From contig CM070570.1 of NCBI GenBank assembly GCA_036346355.1, positions 3,666,649 to 3,730,648 on the forward strand: DNA of 64,000 nt. The letters run 5' to 3'. Under the pieces are notes generated by a model. The model saw nothing but the letters and a program-made list of their open reading frames with translations. It did not search any database and was not told where the DNA came from. The position numbers and the translations under genes are program-made. The stretch comes from Rhipidocladum racemiflorum (taxonomy: Eukaryota > Streptophyta > Magnoliopsida > Poales > Poaceae). Shown here one piece after another: positions 11,657 through 25,592 of this stretch; positions within the stretch are counted from its first letter, which is position 1, and each line of letters starts with the position of its first letter.

Positions 11657-14600
11657 ATGGCCGGGATCGACGCCGGCGAGGAGGCGGCCGCAGCGGCGCC
11701 GCCGGAGATGTCGCCGCAGGAGCGCATCGAGCAGGTGCGTCTCTCTGTCTCTGATCCCTCCTACTACAGCACTACTCACCCGTGGCGTTGCTGCTTTTTT
11801 TTTTTTTCTTTCCTTTCGTGGGGATGGATTGGTTTTTGGTGTTGTGAGCGATGGGGATGTGACGGGGTGGTGGGGATTTGTTCCTGTTTGTTGGTGGAGC
11901 TTGCGATTCGCGTTGGTGGTGCGTGGATTGGTGTATTCACTATTCGAAATGGAAACTTGGGAGTTGCGAGGCAGGGTACTCTTTTGGTGAAATTTTTCTG
12001 GGTAGTCTAGGAGACAAGAGATTTGGAAAAAATTTTGGTCAATTTTTTTTTTTTTTGGTGCAAATTTTGTGAATTGTATTCGAGTCGTGGATGGCACTTT
12101 GGTGTTTTCCCATCCTCTCTTGTTTTTGTTTGTTGGGAATGCGCCAATTTCTTGTGATTTTTCAAGGCGGGAATGGGAGATTTCTTCAGCATTGGGCGTG
12201 TTAATTGACTGGGTTAAACGGAATCAGTTGTCTGGTTGCAACATGGTTGGAGATTTGCTTTATAAAAAATTTCAGCGACTCAGTGGAGCTAGTAGAAGTG
12301 TTTGCAAAAACTCTGAACTTTACTAATGGACCGGCATTGTCGTCCCCCTGCAGAAGCTGATCCTCTACGGAGTTCCTGAAGAACAGCTGCAAGAACACCA
12401 TGAAGGCTTACTCCTGTACTTGGAGGAGCACAAGGAGCAGATTCCCGATATCGCAGCGCTCATCTTGTCGGCAGGTACTGATTTATTGGAGACCCAGAAG
12501 GCCTCGAAGAAGGATGGAGACAGCAGCGGCGGTGATGCGTACAGCGAGAGTTTGTCTTGGTTGCAGTGGATGATGTTCAACAATGAGCCAGAGGCAATGC
12601 TTGATGATCTGGAGCATAGCTCTGCAGGAGAGCGTGCTGTCTGTGGGGCTGTCTGGGGCCAGAATGATCTTGCTTACCGCTGCCGGACCTGCGAGAATGA
12701 TGCCACGTGTGCAATATGTGTCCCGTGCTTCCAGAATGGTGATCACAAGGATCATGATTACTCCATCATGTATACAGGTGGTGGATGTTGTGACTGTGGG
12801 GATGCTACTGCTTGGAAGCGTGAAGGGTTCTGCTCAAGGCACAAGGGGGCTGACGAGATTAAGCCTCTCCCGGAGGAGCTTGCAAGTTCTGTAGGACCTG
12901 TGCTGGATGTACTCTTTCAGTTTTGGAAGGAGAGGATATGCCTGGTGGAAGGTCAGCCCCGTGCAAAAGGTGATGGTGGTAGCTCGTCCAACAGGGTTGC
13001 TGAAGAGTTGACGACTTCTGTTGCTAACATGCTGCTCGAGTTCTGCACATGTAGTGAAAACCTTCTTAGTTTTGTGTCCCAAAGGATCCGTGAATGCCCA
13101 GATCTGTTAGATGCATTGATGAGGGCGGAAAGGTTGCTGGACAAGAAGGTTGTGAAAAAATTGCATGAGTTGCTATTGAAACTTATCAGTGAACCGGCTT
13201 TTAAGTATGACTTTGCCAAAGTTTTTATACGCTACTATCCTGTTACATTTGGTGAAATTATTAAGGGGTGCAATGATTCACTGCTGGAGGACTATCCACT
13301 GGTGCCAACTTTTTCTGTGCAAATATTCACTGTGCCTACACTGACTCCAAGGCTTGTGCGTGAGGTGAATTTGTTGGGAGTTCTTCTTGGATGCTTGACA
13401 AATCTTTTTCTTTCTTGCATTGGCGCGGATGGTCGTTTACAGGTATGCTTGGTTTCTTCTTTCGATGGCTCAAAAAGTTAAATCCTTATGCTGACCCAGT
13501 TACTGTGTACTGATGATGTTAATTTTTTAGTATAATGGCTTCATTGGTCAAAGCTGTTGGTACATTTTGTGTTTGCCGTATTTATCTCTTTTTTTCCCGT
13601 TGATGATATAATAACAATATGGCATCAACTCTTGAGTGTGTTGACTTGCCATCAAACATTAGTGTGCCTACTGCCTAGCATCTCTTAAATTATGCACAAG
13701 AAAAAGAAAGACAAATAGCATAGTCATTTGGATAACCAGGAATGTATGAACATTTGACAGTTCAGGAAAATACCCTTGTTGGTTGTTGATAAATTTGTGT
13801 CAGCATATTATGCTCATGGATCTCAGAAAGATTGATAGATAAGACAGACTGGTAGGTAGCTTATGAAGCTTATTATGGTTTCACTCTGGTCTTCTACCGA
13901 CCGCTATGTATAGATCAATTAATGTATTGTGATTTGTGTATTGTAATGTGATTTCATATTGTCACGAGAAATCTTTCACCTTGTTATTCACAGACAATCA
14001 AATGGGCAAATTTATATGATGCTACTATTAGATTATTGGAAGATACGCGTTATGTCCTGAGTCATGAGGAGGTTTCTAAATATGTAGCTTATGAGAGGCC
14101 TGATATAACAAGGTCATGGATTAAGCTGTTGTCACGTGTGCAAGGAATGGACCCTCAGAAAAGAGTAACGAGTATTCATGCTGAAGATGAGAATGAGAAT
14201 CTATCTGCGCCTTTTATGCTGGGACATTATCTTGGAATTATCCAGAATCTTCTGATGAGGGGAGCATTTTCTCCTACTGAGCAACAAGAATCAACTGATG
14301 TTACTGTTTGCTCCACTGTGATAAAAGGCATGGAAAGTGCTGAGAATCAGCGGCATGCAAAAGTGGGAAGGGTCTCACAGGAGAACTCAATATGCAATTT
14401 AAGTAGCAGAGACAGTTCTTCGAGCATTGAACTGCCATCACCTGCCGCCTGGTTAATTGTCCAGTGCCTGAAAGCTATTGAAAGCTGGCTGGAACCTGAT
14501 ATAGCTCTGAGGAGCAAGTTGTCCTCCCTTGATGCTAGTAACAGTGATTCTCGCAGTTTTATGGCTTTGCTTGAGGATACTTTGACTTCTAACAAGGACA

Positions 14601-17600
14601 TATCTAATACAAATATTGGTGAGGTGGGCATCAAGGTACATGATGGATCCCAATCAAATGACATTGCAGACTATCCTGAGGAATTTAGTTCTTCTGTGCA
14701 AGAGCTGGACAACATGATGCATATTGATCAAGGAGGGACGCCTCACGCTACTAACATGACATGCAAAGGAAAGATGCATGTAAATAGCAACGCAACAGAT
14801 ATACAATTGCACTCTGAGAATGCCGTTTCTTATGCCCTGACTGATGGCAGCCTTTTGTATGCTCATCCAGATTCAAGAATTGAGGAACTAGGTATACTCA
14901 ACACAATAGAATGGCCTCATGTTGTCTTTGATGTCAGTTCACAAGAAACATCTTTTCATATCCCTTTACACCGTATGCTTTCTTCACTATTGCGGAAGGC
15001 AATGAAGAAATGTTTCGGAGAGGATACCAAGCCAGAGGAATGTTCATTTGTGCAGTCCAATGAGTTCTTTTCTCAGGTACTTAGAGGTTGTGAGCCTTAT
15101 GGGTTTGCTTCAATTGTGATGGAACATCCATTAAGAGTGAGAGTGTTTTGCGCACAAGTGCGTGCTGGAATGTGGCGTAAGAATGGTGATGCAGCTATAC
15201 TGAGTGCTGAGTGGTACCGCTCTGGGCAATGGTAACTTCTCGGTGACCTTAGATGAAATTTTTTATTGAACTGATAGGCCTGAAGTTATATTGTTACCCC
15301 TTTCCAGGCTTGAACAGGGTTTGGAGTCTGATTTGTTTCTGCTTCAATGCTGTGCTGCCCTATCTTCTCCAGAGTTCTTTGTGAGGACCATTCAAGAGAG
15401 ATTTGGTTTGTCCAATTATACATCTTTGGATCTTGCGGAACAGAATGAGTAAGTCCCTAGTTGCTTTATCGTGATATATCAAGTTACAACTTCTATTTCT
15501 GTCATGTATTACTTCTTCAACTTTTGGTGTTACATACATGTATGTAGCTTTGTGGGGTTGTTACAATCACTTTCTGTCTCTACTCACTATGCGAAGGTAT
15601 GCTGATACAATGATCCCAAAAGTTGAAATGACCTTTCACTCTGCCTTCGTCTTTATACTTTTTCTGTAATTATGTATTGCTTGCTTCCTCTTTTGGTCTT
15701 GTGGACAGTTTTTTCTTCATCAATCTATTTCCTGTCATTACCAATAATGAAAAGTCACAACCATTTTCATTTGTTTGCGCTTTTGTGGTTAAGGATAGTA
15801 CTCAGCTTGGTACACATGTTGCGATTGCGACAATTGGATACTCTGTTTGCGTTTACTGTGTTGACCTTTTTCAGTTGCGCACGAGTGATGTTCAGGTCAA
15901 TTTTTTTTTCTCTGTTTGTCATATGAGCATACAACAGCCTTTAAGGAAATGCCATTTTCTTTCTTGCTTAGCTGCTACTTGTGCATTTTCCTTCATAATT
16001 TTCTCCAGCTACCCAGAATAATCATTTACCTGAACTTTTTGTTAAGTGCAGGAGACATTTGTTGTGCCAAATTAGGTTCTGACAGCTTGCCATTTTCAGG
16101 TACGAGTCAGTTCTGATGCAAGAAATGCTAACTTTTCTCATACAACTAGTCAAAGAACGCAGATTTTGTGGGCTTTCCACAGCAGATAACTTGAAGAGAG
16201 AATTAATCGATAAGTTGGCTGTTGGAGATGCCACCCATAGCCAGATTGTGAAGTCCCTTCCCCGTGACCTTTCGACAAGTGTCCAACTTCAAAACGTTCT
16301 GAATTCGCTAGCAGTTTATTCTAATCCATCTGGCATGAAGCAGGTTTTAATCCTTCAGATTATGTTACACACTTCTGCAAATTTCTGTTATCTTTAAATG
16401 CATGATAACAGCAAATGTTATCACAGGGTAAGTATGTGCTTCGCAAAGCATTCTGGAAGGAATTAGACTTGTATCATCCCCGCTGGAATTCCAGGGAATT
16501 ACAAATCGCTGAGGAGAGATATTACCGTTTTTGCAAAATTTCTGCTCTTAATGCCCAGCTACCCCAATGGACTCATGTTTTTAGCCCACTACACACTATT
16601 TCTAAAGTAGCAACCTCCAAAGCTGTCCTTCAAATTGTTCGTGCTGTTCTCTTTTATGCTGTTTACAGCGACACATCATCGATATCACGTGTCCCTGACA
16701 ATGTTCTTGTGACGGGTTTGCACCTGCTTTGGTTGGCACTTGACATATGTGAATCAGAGTCACAAATGTATGCCAGCCAATATGGCATGGATATAGTGCA
16801 GCATGATGATGAATCATGGGTTGTGTTGTCATCATATGCAGAAGAGGCTTTTCCTGTATTGACCTACTCTACTGAACTAGTTGCCTCAGAGTCTGAGAAA
16901 GTAAAGAATGGAAGCATGTTAACTTTGCTTGTTTCATTAATGCACAAATACAAGGAAGATAATGATATCACATTTTCTGGATCAAAGTACTGCAATATTC
17001 CATCTCTAATTGAGAGCTTGTTAAAGAGATTTGCCAAGTTAAGTAAGGAGTGCAAGTCTGCATTAAGACAAATGGCGCCACACATAGTCTCATCCACTGC
17101 AGATCATACCACCAGTGCCAAACAAAGTTTAGGATCTTCTTCGGATTCAATGGAGAAGAAGGCAAAAGCGCGCCAACGCCAAGCTGCAATTATGGTAAGA
17201 GCTAACTTAAGAAGTTCACATAGTTTAATTATATTCTCAAGCCATCTTGAATTTCAGCTTTAGTGAAATATAAGGTCTTTGTTGGATGGGCTTACAAAAC
17301 CTGGGCTTGTACATCAATTTTCTTCAGTATAAAAATGCTAGGTCTGTAGTTAGCTGTTAAATTTATTTTTTGAGCCTTGTTAATCAATCTACAGTTTGAT
17401 CTTCCTAGGTTGCTAATTTACTTGTTGATTTTGACCGTTCCTCATTTGCATTATTATAGATACTAAGTACTAGTTTCTTCTCTGGTTGTGTTTGTCTTAG
17501 GCGAAAATGAGAGCAGCTCAGTCAAAATTTTCTGAAAGTATGAAGTCATCAGGAAATGAAGGACATGATGTTCCAATGTCCGAACCTGATGTGTCCAGTT

Positions 17601-20600
17601 CAACTGGTGTCGCCTCTGAGGAGTCACTACCGGTTTGCTCTCTCTGCCAGGACTCAGATTCCAAGAGTCCACTATGTTATCTGATTCTTCTTCAGGTAAT
17701 AATCCTTGACTTTTTTTTTAACGTAATAATCCTTGACTTGACAATGGCTTGCTTTATGCAATGATGCTTCATAGCTACATGAAGTAGTGATCTCCCTTTC
17801 TGTAATATTTTGATAACTTAAAACCACCTTTTTCTGACCTATTTACAAAACACATGCCAATACGACTAATTAGAAATTTGTTAGTGTGACGTTATATATT
17901 GGTGCTATAGTATATGCTTATGTATATGTTCTATAATCCAGAAATCTCGGCTTGCATCTTTTGTTGAGATGGGTAATCCGTCCTGGGAAAATCCAACTCA
18001 ATCAAACAGGACATCTGGGTCCATCAGAAGGGATGAATCAACTGATTCCTCAGGTGCTGGCTCTTGTAGTTCAGAGGAACTTGTCCAGAATACAACAGTA
18101 GATCCTTCTTTTGATTTAGACACCATGGAAGTTGATGCATTTCTTGATTTCTCAAATGAGCAACATCCACTAAATATAGCATCTTTCCCAAGCGGACATA
18201 CTATCAGCAATGCAGATGACACACTCTCTCTTGAGACAATTGAGGCTGATATATATGAGTCTATTGTAAATGATCTGTTTGGATCCAGCAATGCAAACAT
18301 TCAAGATGGTGAGCAGACACTGTCTACTTCAAATCTCACAGTTGGCTCCAAGAAAAGCAGAAGCTGCAAACGTTCTGTGCTAGGAACATATGTTACTTGT
18401 CTTTCAATAAAACACCGCCGTTCTTCTCTCTATGATGTAGCCTCCAAATCTTCTGCTTCAGCAACAAGAAACAGATTTGGTCCTGTTGATTGTGATGGCA
18501 TTCACATCTCTTCTTGTGGACATGCTGTACATCAAGAATGTCATGATCGATATTTGTTCTCCTTGAAACAAAGGTATGCTGTACGGTTTCCATTCAAATC
18601 CTCTGAATTCATTCTCATATAGTTAAAGTAGGAAATAAAATATTTCATATTGTGCCCTTTGTGTGGTGTTTAATGGGAATCCCGATGAGTCATTGAACAC
18701 CATTGCACTGGCCAAGCTGCTGCAGTCGGTGGGTGTTGCACTGCCGCTCCCCCCCCCCCCCCTCTTCCCCTTCTCTCCCAGCGCGCGAGGATGGGAATTG
18801 ATGGAGGAGGTCAGCTCCGCAGCCATAGGGAGGTGGTAGTCACAGATGTCAGCACCCTCTTTTCCCCCAGGTCCAGTGCCGTTAGATCTGGAGCTCTGCT
18901 CCTCCCTCATACACGACTGCAGGTTTTGGGCCAGTGGAGGTGGGCAGTACCGTGCACACGGCGGTGGAGGTGGCGATCATATCTGGCTGATGGATTCTAG
19001 ACTTGTCCGGCATTGGAGTGCACTAGGGTGGCGGTGGACCTTAGGTGGGAGAGAGGAGGAGGGGGGGTTAATCGCTGGTGATTTGGAGGGTGGAATGGGA
19101 GGGTCAGCACGGTGGTTCCATGACTGAAGCAGGAAGAGGAAAAGGAAGATGGAGCAAGGGCAAAAATGTCTTGTGCTACTTAACAGCAATGTTGGGGAGG
19201 GGGCGCTGAGGTGGCCTGAAAGAGCAACAATCTGAAACCTGGTGGCTTAGAAGGAAACCAACCTTTTGGAGTGGCAAATCAGGGAAGAGAAGGGCTTTCA
19301 GTGGCATATAAGGAATTTTCTCTTTAATTAGCTGTTCACTTTGCTATGATGCCTGCTCACAGCTTGAAATGTGTATACCTTACAGTTTTAGCCTTTTAGG
19401 AGCCTACACGAGTGTCTTACGTTTCATGCTGGCTGCTCACACTTCTGTTTATTCAACCTACAATCTCTTTGCTGCAACTTACACTTACATTCTTTACAGA
19501 TATATCAGGAGACTTGGTTTTGAAGGTGGTCATATCGTCGATCCTGATCTGGTATTTTCTATCTCTGCATTTAATAATTTTCTTTCCTTTTGGTTAGTTC
19601 TGTGTTTACACCTTTGCTTTGTGCAGGGAGAGATGCTGTGTCCAGTGTGTCGCAGATTTGCAAATTCCATTCTTCCAGCATCACCTGACTTCTCTAGTAA
19701 AACTTCAAGGAAAGTAATGCCATTTGTTCAAACCATGCCATCGGAATCTGCTACAACTACATCAGATGTGACCACAAGTAACTTACAGTTTCTTCGTGCA
19801 CTGTCACTTCTTGAAAGTGCCGGAAAAATTGTTGGACAAAGCAAGTTTTTAAAAGCTTTATCTGGGAAGGTTAATGACACTACAGAGCCAGCTCTAGATC
19901 CTTCCCTTCGAAGATTGGCTATGCTTTACTATCCTCGCAGCCACAGCAGTTTTTCAGCATCTGAAAGGCTAAACCCATCCCTGTTTCTCTGGGATACTCT
20001 TAGGTACTCTGTGGTATCTACAGAAATTGCTTTGCGCAGTAGAATGGCAAGCTATTCTGCTGAATCAAAGTCTTGCTTAGAATCTTTGCGCAGCGAGTTG
20101 AATTCATCGAGTGGATTCATGTTGTCTCTACTATTTTGTGTTGCTCACTCTGCGCGTAATTTGAATTGCCTTGAGGTTCTTCTGAGATTCGAAGGTATCC
20201 AACTGTTAGCGGGGTCTGTTTGCTCTGGCATTTCTGGTGATAAAGATCTTCTGAATGCTACTAAGCGAAAAGGTTTATAATGCACACTTTACCCCCTTAT
20301 GTTTGATATATTTTCCTACATCTTAGATTTTCTCCCGTATATACTTTTAGTATCCTCTTACTTCTACTACTAATAGGTATCATGATTAAATGTATGGTCT
20401 CAATAAGCCAAAATGTCATAACTGGTTAACTTATGATGCACTTCTAAAATTAGTTTTGTTGGCTTGGATTCTTGTTCTACAGAAAACTTGAATCACTATA
20501 TATTGCCTGTCCATCATTTGTCCAAATATGTTACGTAACACATCATATTTGGGTATTGTCTCACATTTTCATTTTTGACAGGCACCTTGCCACCTATGGT

Positions 20601-23021
20601 TGACCCAGCCAGCGAGGGTGGGGTCTTTCCTGACATTCAGTTTTGGAAACTATGTGCTGATCCAGTCCTTGCTCAGGATCCATTTTCTTCTTTGATGTTG
20701 GCACTTTTCTGTCTACCTGTTCAATTTCTAACATCCACTGAATTCTTTGTCCCTTTTGTCCATCTATTCTATATTGTTTGTGTCATTCAGGTATTCTGTT
20801 TTGCCTTCTCCCGCGACTTGCATATTGTTTGTTTGTTGTATTACTTTATAACATATTACTGCATGCATTGTGCTGTAGGCCCTGGTAACATGCTACAAAG
20901 AAGAAGCTTTTGACAGATCAAGCTTCCGGGACTGCCTTATTAATGATGTTTGCCAGACAATGTCAGGATATGATATTGCTAGAGAATATTTTGTATCCAA
21001 GTACATCAATCCCTCTTGTCATCCAAAAGATATGGTTCGGAGATTGACGTATCCTTATCTTCGGAGGTGTGCGTTGCTTTTGGAGCTGCTAAGATCGTCT
21101 TCATCATTATCATCAGCACCCTTGTATGACAGTTTCAATATCTGGGAAGGATCACATCTTTACTTGAATAACAGCACGGCAGAAGGCAGTTCTTCGCTAG
21201 CAATGGAGATGTATGGAATAAGAGAATTGGAACACCTGTTTCAGATTCAGTCACTGGACCTGGTTCTCCAAGATGAATCTGTACATATGCTCGCCTTAAA
21301 ATGGTCTCAACATTTCTGTGAAGACTACAGATCCCGTAAATACAGAGGCGTTCTCTTTTCTACCCCTGCAGTCCCATTTAGGCTGATGCAATTACCGCCT
21401 GTGTACCAACTTCTCCTAGAAAGGTTTACTTTCGATCTGCTAAGCTGGAATTGGGTGTGGCTTCAGGAAATAGACTTTGTTTCTAAAGCTAATGACTTGC
21501 TTTTTTTCCCACTAGATATGTCAAGATGCAATGCCCTGATTGTGGTTCAGTGCCTGATGAGCCGGCATTATGTTTGCTTTGCGGCAAACTATGTTCGCCT
21601 AGTTGGAAACCATGCTGCAGGTGATAGTGTTTTGGTTCTTCTAGTTCCTATCCCACTAGCACTGGTTCTGCTGTAATATATCAATGCTAAACCTATAGTT
21701 TGTTTATTCTGTGTAGGACTGGTAAATGCCTGAACCATGCGTCTCAATGTGGTGCTAGTGTTGGCATATTTCTTTTGGTGAGGGTATGTGTTAGATCATC
21801 ACTCCTCGTCCAATGAAGTTATTGTCAATAATACTATCCTTGTTCTTGCTGATATCAGTATGCTTTTCTTCAATTTTGATGTATGTTCTGTGCAGAAAAC
21901 AACGATCCTGTTGCAGCGATCTGCTCGTCTTGCATTTTGGCCATCCCCCTACCTTGATGCCTTCGGCGAAGAGGTATTGGATTAATTTTTCTAACAAACA
22001 GTTGTTTTACGGACTTAAAGTCCTGATTTGTTGCTATCCTCACTGAATTTACCTCATCGCTATGGTCCATGGGTGAGCCTCTTGTTTGTTTGGTTGCTAT
22101 CCTGCTTTTCCTTTCCTCGTTCAAGAAGTTCCACACCTTGTAAAATTATGACCTTGGCTGAGCAATCTACACCACACATGATCATATGAGTAATTACGGC
22201 ATTGAATCAATCACGAATGTCTGGATGCAAATATCCGTTGCCAAATAAATCTCGCTGCCACATCACTATTGTCTGTAGGTGTACCGTCAATGCCGTTGGG
22301 AAATCCTGCTGATGCCGTTGGGGAATCCCATTGGCTGAAGCCTACTGCACGACCACATCCATTACCACTGTTGAACATGCATGGTGCCATGCAATTTAAC
22401 CGTATTGCGGAACAGTTGCATCATTGCGCATAGAAAGGGTTGATGGCAAAACCGGGTTCACTTGAGCACTTCACATGGGATGAGTTGGCACGGACCTTGG
22501 AAGCGTATCTCAGTTTTCCATCTTAAGGACAAACACGAATTATTTGTTTTTTACTTGTTTGAGGTAAATAAGGGGTAGCTGTTTGGATGGCTACCGTGTG
22601 AGGCAAAAGCTGTAAAGTTGAGGTGACTCCTTGGCTTGTCTTCACACGAGGCATGCTGCCGTGAACCAAACAACCCCCCTTAATGACATTGTGCAAGGCA
22701 GTTGGGAATTTGATCATATTTAGAAGTGAGCTTGTACCCCTTTGCTTATGTATTGCTGTTTGGATGCAGGATCATGAAATGCACAGAGGAAAGCCTTTAT
22801 ATCTGAGCCAAGAAAGATATGCAGCCCTCACATATCTGGTAATAGGTTCATCCCCTTTCCTCTGCATTTGTCATTTTTATGTCATCAGAAATTTCCACCT
22901 TTGTTACAAATGGGATAAAAACATGCTCTTTTTCTTGATGTTATAGGTGGCATCACATAGCCTTGACCGGACTTCTGAAGTCCTTCGGCAAACTACTATC
23001 AGCTTTTATGCATCTGATTAA
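11657..23021 (+). CDS. PRT6: E3 ubiquitin-protein ligase PRT6-like (N-recognin of the Arg/N-degron pathway)
   Basis: UBR-family E3 ligase that, in plants, binds proteins with basic N-terminal residues and marks them for the proteasome, including oxygen-sensed ERF-VII factors. Coding exons by splice site and phase: 11657-11734, 12354-13442, 13994-15231, 15308-15448, 16100-16343, 16427-17194, 17501-17695, 17942-18573, 19500-19551, 19627-20272, 20582-20790, 20879-21423, 21516-21620, 21717-21783, 21896-21973, 22770-22838, 22947-23021. Every junction is GT-AG and phase-consistent, giving 2,076 aa; the Arabidopsis protein is about 2,000. The UBR box spans residues 123-190 ([30 protein letters not shown]). 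A split RING-like region has CSLC near residue 1232, a CGHAVHQEC segment in exon 8 and CPVC near 1484. The C-terminal Cys-rich domain ([21 protein letters not shown]) lies near 1950-1980. Intron 8 (926 bp) and intron 15 (796 bp) are long, and intron 15 holds a MITE. It looks intact. Confidence 0.93.
18620..19340. other. GC-rich block in PRT6 intron 8, possible insertion
   Basis: Within the intron at 18574-19499, a stretch with a C14 homopolymer tract near 18,750 and GC- and G-rich sequence differs in base composition from the AT-rich introns around it. I find no clear terminal repeats or target-site duplication, and the short reading frames in it resemble nothing I know. Confidence 0.3.
22572..22680. 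mobile_element. Tourist-like MITE in PRT6 intron 15
   Basis: A 109-bp block has imperfect 15-bp inverted ends (GGGGTAGCTGTTTGG against AGGGGGGTTGTTTGG read from the other end). It is flanked by TAA at 22569-22571 and 22681-22683. A 3-bp TAA/TTA duplication is the mark of PIF/Harbinger (Tourist) MITEs. It is entirely intronic and leaves the splice sites alone. Confidence 0.6.
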
Positions 23022-24157
23022 GTGCACTATGCCAAGAAACAATGTCCAAAGGTTTGGATCAGCAAAGTTTGATTGTTTTCATTGCGTTTGATTCTATAAT
23101 ACTGAAATACTGGCAGCTCCTTTTCCAATGTGATATTCATGTTTGTATTCGGGTCCAATGAAACAATATATCCTCCACATGATTAAGATAACTGGCAGAT
23201 CACCCAGCCGAAAGTAGTTACTGCTGTTAATACTACTTTACGAACTATTGTATTCTGGGTGGATGTTATTTTAACACTTACATGTGAGCATATGATTTCA
23301 GAAACATTTTTGATAAAAAGGGAGAAAGAATTGAAGATTGTCTACTTTACTTGGTTCACAGCTCCAAGCTGGTGACCAGACACAAAATGGCTTGTTTTAC
23401 TTTCGTTGCATTTTTCCAGATTTATTGCAATTGGCTTGGCCATTACTCAAGTGGTTATGCTGCGTATATGTATCAGTACTGCACACACTGTGCCATGTCG
23501 TCTGATACTGGAATTGCAACCCATGATCCACTTCATCTTCTACAATACTGGCACTGTTAAAAAAGAGAACATAACATGACAGGAAAGAATAGATGAATCG
23601 ACAGTTCTTTCGTGTTAATGATTGTTATTTACCAAAGATTATTAAGCATCTTCTTTTCCCCTTCCTTATCTGTTTAGATTATCGTCACCACATATGCCTG
23701 CATGCCACATTGCAGTTTGCATCTTGATTGACTGTCGAGGGACTTGATTCAACTATTGTGTTGACAGGTTCTTGTGACGTGCCTATTTTCTGGAACTTCA
23801 GTGCAACTTCAGACTCAAGCTTTCCAGTGGTAACGTTCTAATTCACTCATCTAGATGGCGCGAATTCTGCAGTCTTTCTCGAGGCGTGGTTTCGTCCTGC
23901 AGTCCTGTTGCGCAGAATGTACAGTGGTCTTAATGATGTTTTCTGTTGTTGTTGTTAAGGACGGGATGGTTGGTCGAACTGTTGACCTTGTAAAAATTCA
24001 ATGATTGGCCGCATCGCTTTTACAGTGTATAACTCCTGATCGGCATTGCTGATTAAGTAAGAAATGCAGGCAGCTGTATGCCATTCCGTCTCTCTACTTT
24101 TATGTACACTATATATATTGCGCTCCTTTGATTGGTGATTGGGAGCCATGGATCATG
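23022..24157 (+). other. 3' flank of the PRT6-like gene
   Basis: No further coding exon is needed after the stop at 23019-23021. The stretch is AT-rich with short random frames and probably holds the 3' UTR. I cannot fix the polyadenylation site. Confidence 0.35.
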
Positions 24158-24160
24158 TTA

Positions 24161-24779
24161 GGGTGCGTTTGGTTGCGTGGGATATGGCCATCCAGGTAGT
24201 TGTTTGGTTTGGTAGATAAGGATGAGCCAATTTTTTGTTTGGTTGGATGGATGGGATGAGCTAATTTTGTGTTTGGTTAGATGGATGAGCTAGTTGTAAT
24301 CAAGGTTTCGAATTTTGATTTGAATTTTTTGGATAAAATTTAATAAAAATTTGAATTTTGAACAAAATTTGATCACAATTTAAATTTTCTGACAAAATTT
24401 GAATTTTTAGATAAAATTTGACCAAAATTTGATTTTTTGAATAAAATTTGCATTTTCAAATAAATTTTTATTTTTGGACAATTTTTTACTAAAATTTGAA
24501 TTTTCAAACAAAATTTGACCATATTTTGAGCGAAGTTTAATCTTGGCCAAGAAAACTTTGCCGAAATTTGAATTTGACTGTGTACATCTCTTCATGCAAC
24601 AAACTTGATGAGCACATCCGGTCTTTTTATTTGGATGGCTTTATCCAGCATCTTGAGAGAATATTCCCAAAAACTGGATGACCATATCCTATCCATCCAC
24701 TTATCGAAACAATTGGATGACTCCAAATCCATGGATGATCATATCCCATCCACCCTCATCCACCTAACCAAATGCACCC
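24161..24779. mobile_element. Non-autonomous PIF/Harbinger-type element
   Basis: The ends are GGGTGCGTTTGGTTG and, read inward from the other end, GGGTGCATTTGGTTAG. The element is flanked by TTA at 24158-24160 and 24780-24782. The 619-bp interior is non-coding. It carries many GGATGAGC/GGATGG motifs near the ends and an AT-rich core of repeated AAATTTGAATTTT/AAAATTTGA words (about 24,305-24,570). Confidence 0.75.
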
Positions 24780-24782
24780 TTA

Positions 24783-25587
24783 AGCTCTTGTGCTTAGAGC
24801 ACTAAACTAGGCTAGCTTGGTGCCTGCCATGCTGTTCTGGATTTCAAACTATAGCATCGATTAGTGGAGTTTCAAATTTTATGGAACTTCTAAACATCAG
24901 TCGAATGAAAACTTTTGCGAAATCAGTCAAAATCAGGACTGCAGGAGGCGACTCGGGGTCGGGGATAGGATTTGAGTTTGGGGCTCCGCGTATCAAGTGG
25001 GGAAGAGGGTGGGTCGTTGGATTGACATCCAATGGTCCACGAAGCGACCGATTTTTTGACACGCAAACATTCGTATGATGTGTACCGATTGATGTGTGGT
25101 CAATTCCTAAAGTTTAATACTGGAAATCGTCTGGGGTTGACGTTGAATAGGGAAAAAATTTAATACTCGGCAATGTCAACGCCATGGAGACGGGGATGAT
25201 TACATGGCTTACATAGTACTAGTTTAGAATACGTGATTCATATTTATAGTGGAAATCTATTATATATATATAGTACTGATTTAGAATATGTGATTCATGT
25301 TTACAGTGGAAACTAAAATAAAAAGAATAGCGAACCATTCGAATCCCATATCGTGACTAAGACAAGTCATATTTCTGTAAGTATAGAGAGAACTAGTCAG
25401 AGCTGCGCACTCCGCCGCGCCGTGCGAAATTTGATACACATTTTTATCTCTAAAAAAAGGCAGAAATATCCGAGTTTTTTTTGTTCGCTTGGGTATTTCT
25501 TGGAAAAAAGACGCTAAGTAAGAACCGTCGACGAACCAGCGAAACAACGGCGTTTTTTTTGGGGGAAAAATAACATGTTCCGAGAAA
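24783..25587. other. Intergenic, no gene recognised
   Basis: No reading frame resembles a known protein. The phrase TTTAGAATAYGTGATTCAT is repeated near 25,223 and 25,271, a local duplication of about 48 bp. Confidence 0.4.
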
Positions 25588-25592
25588 CATTA

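Noticed and set aside
10961..12097. Long 378-aa minus-strand open frame over the PRT6 promoter and first exon
   Set aside because: It is GC-rich, low-complexity and antisense to the first exon, and its text (runs of K, R, S, P) resembles no family. It is a chance frame in GC-rich sequence.
15540..16060. Possible extra exon between PRT6 exons 4 and 5
   Set aside because: Direct joining of 15448 to 16100 keeps phase and gives the expected NEYE...QEML text, so the interval is an intron.
18791..19127. Possible extra exon in PRT6 intron 8
   Set aside because: Exons 8 and 9 join in phase without it, and its text resembles no part of PRT6.
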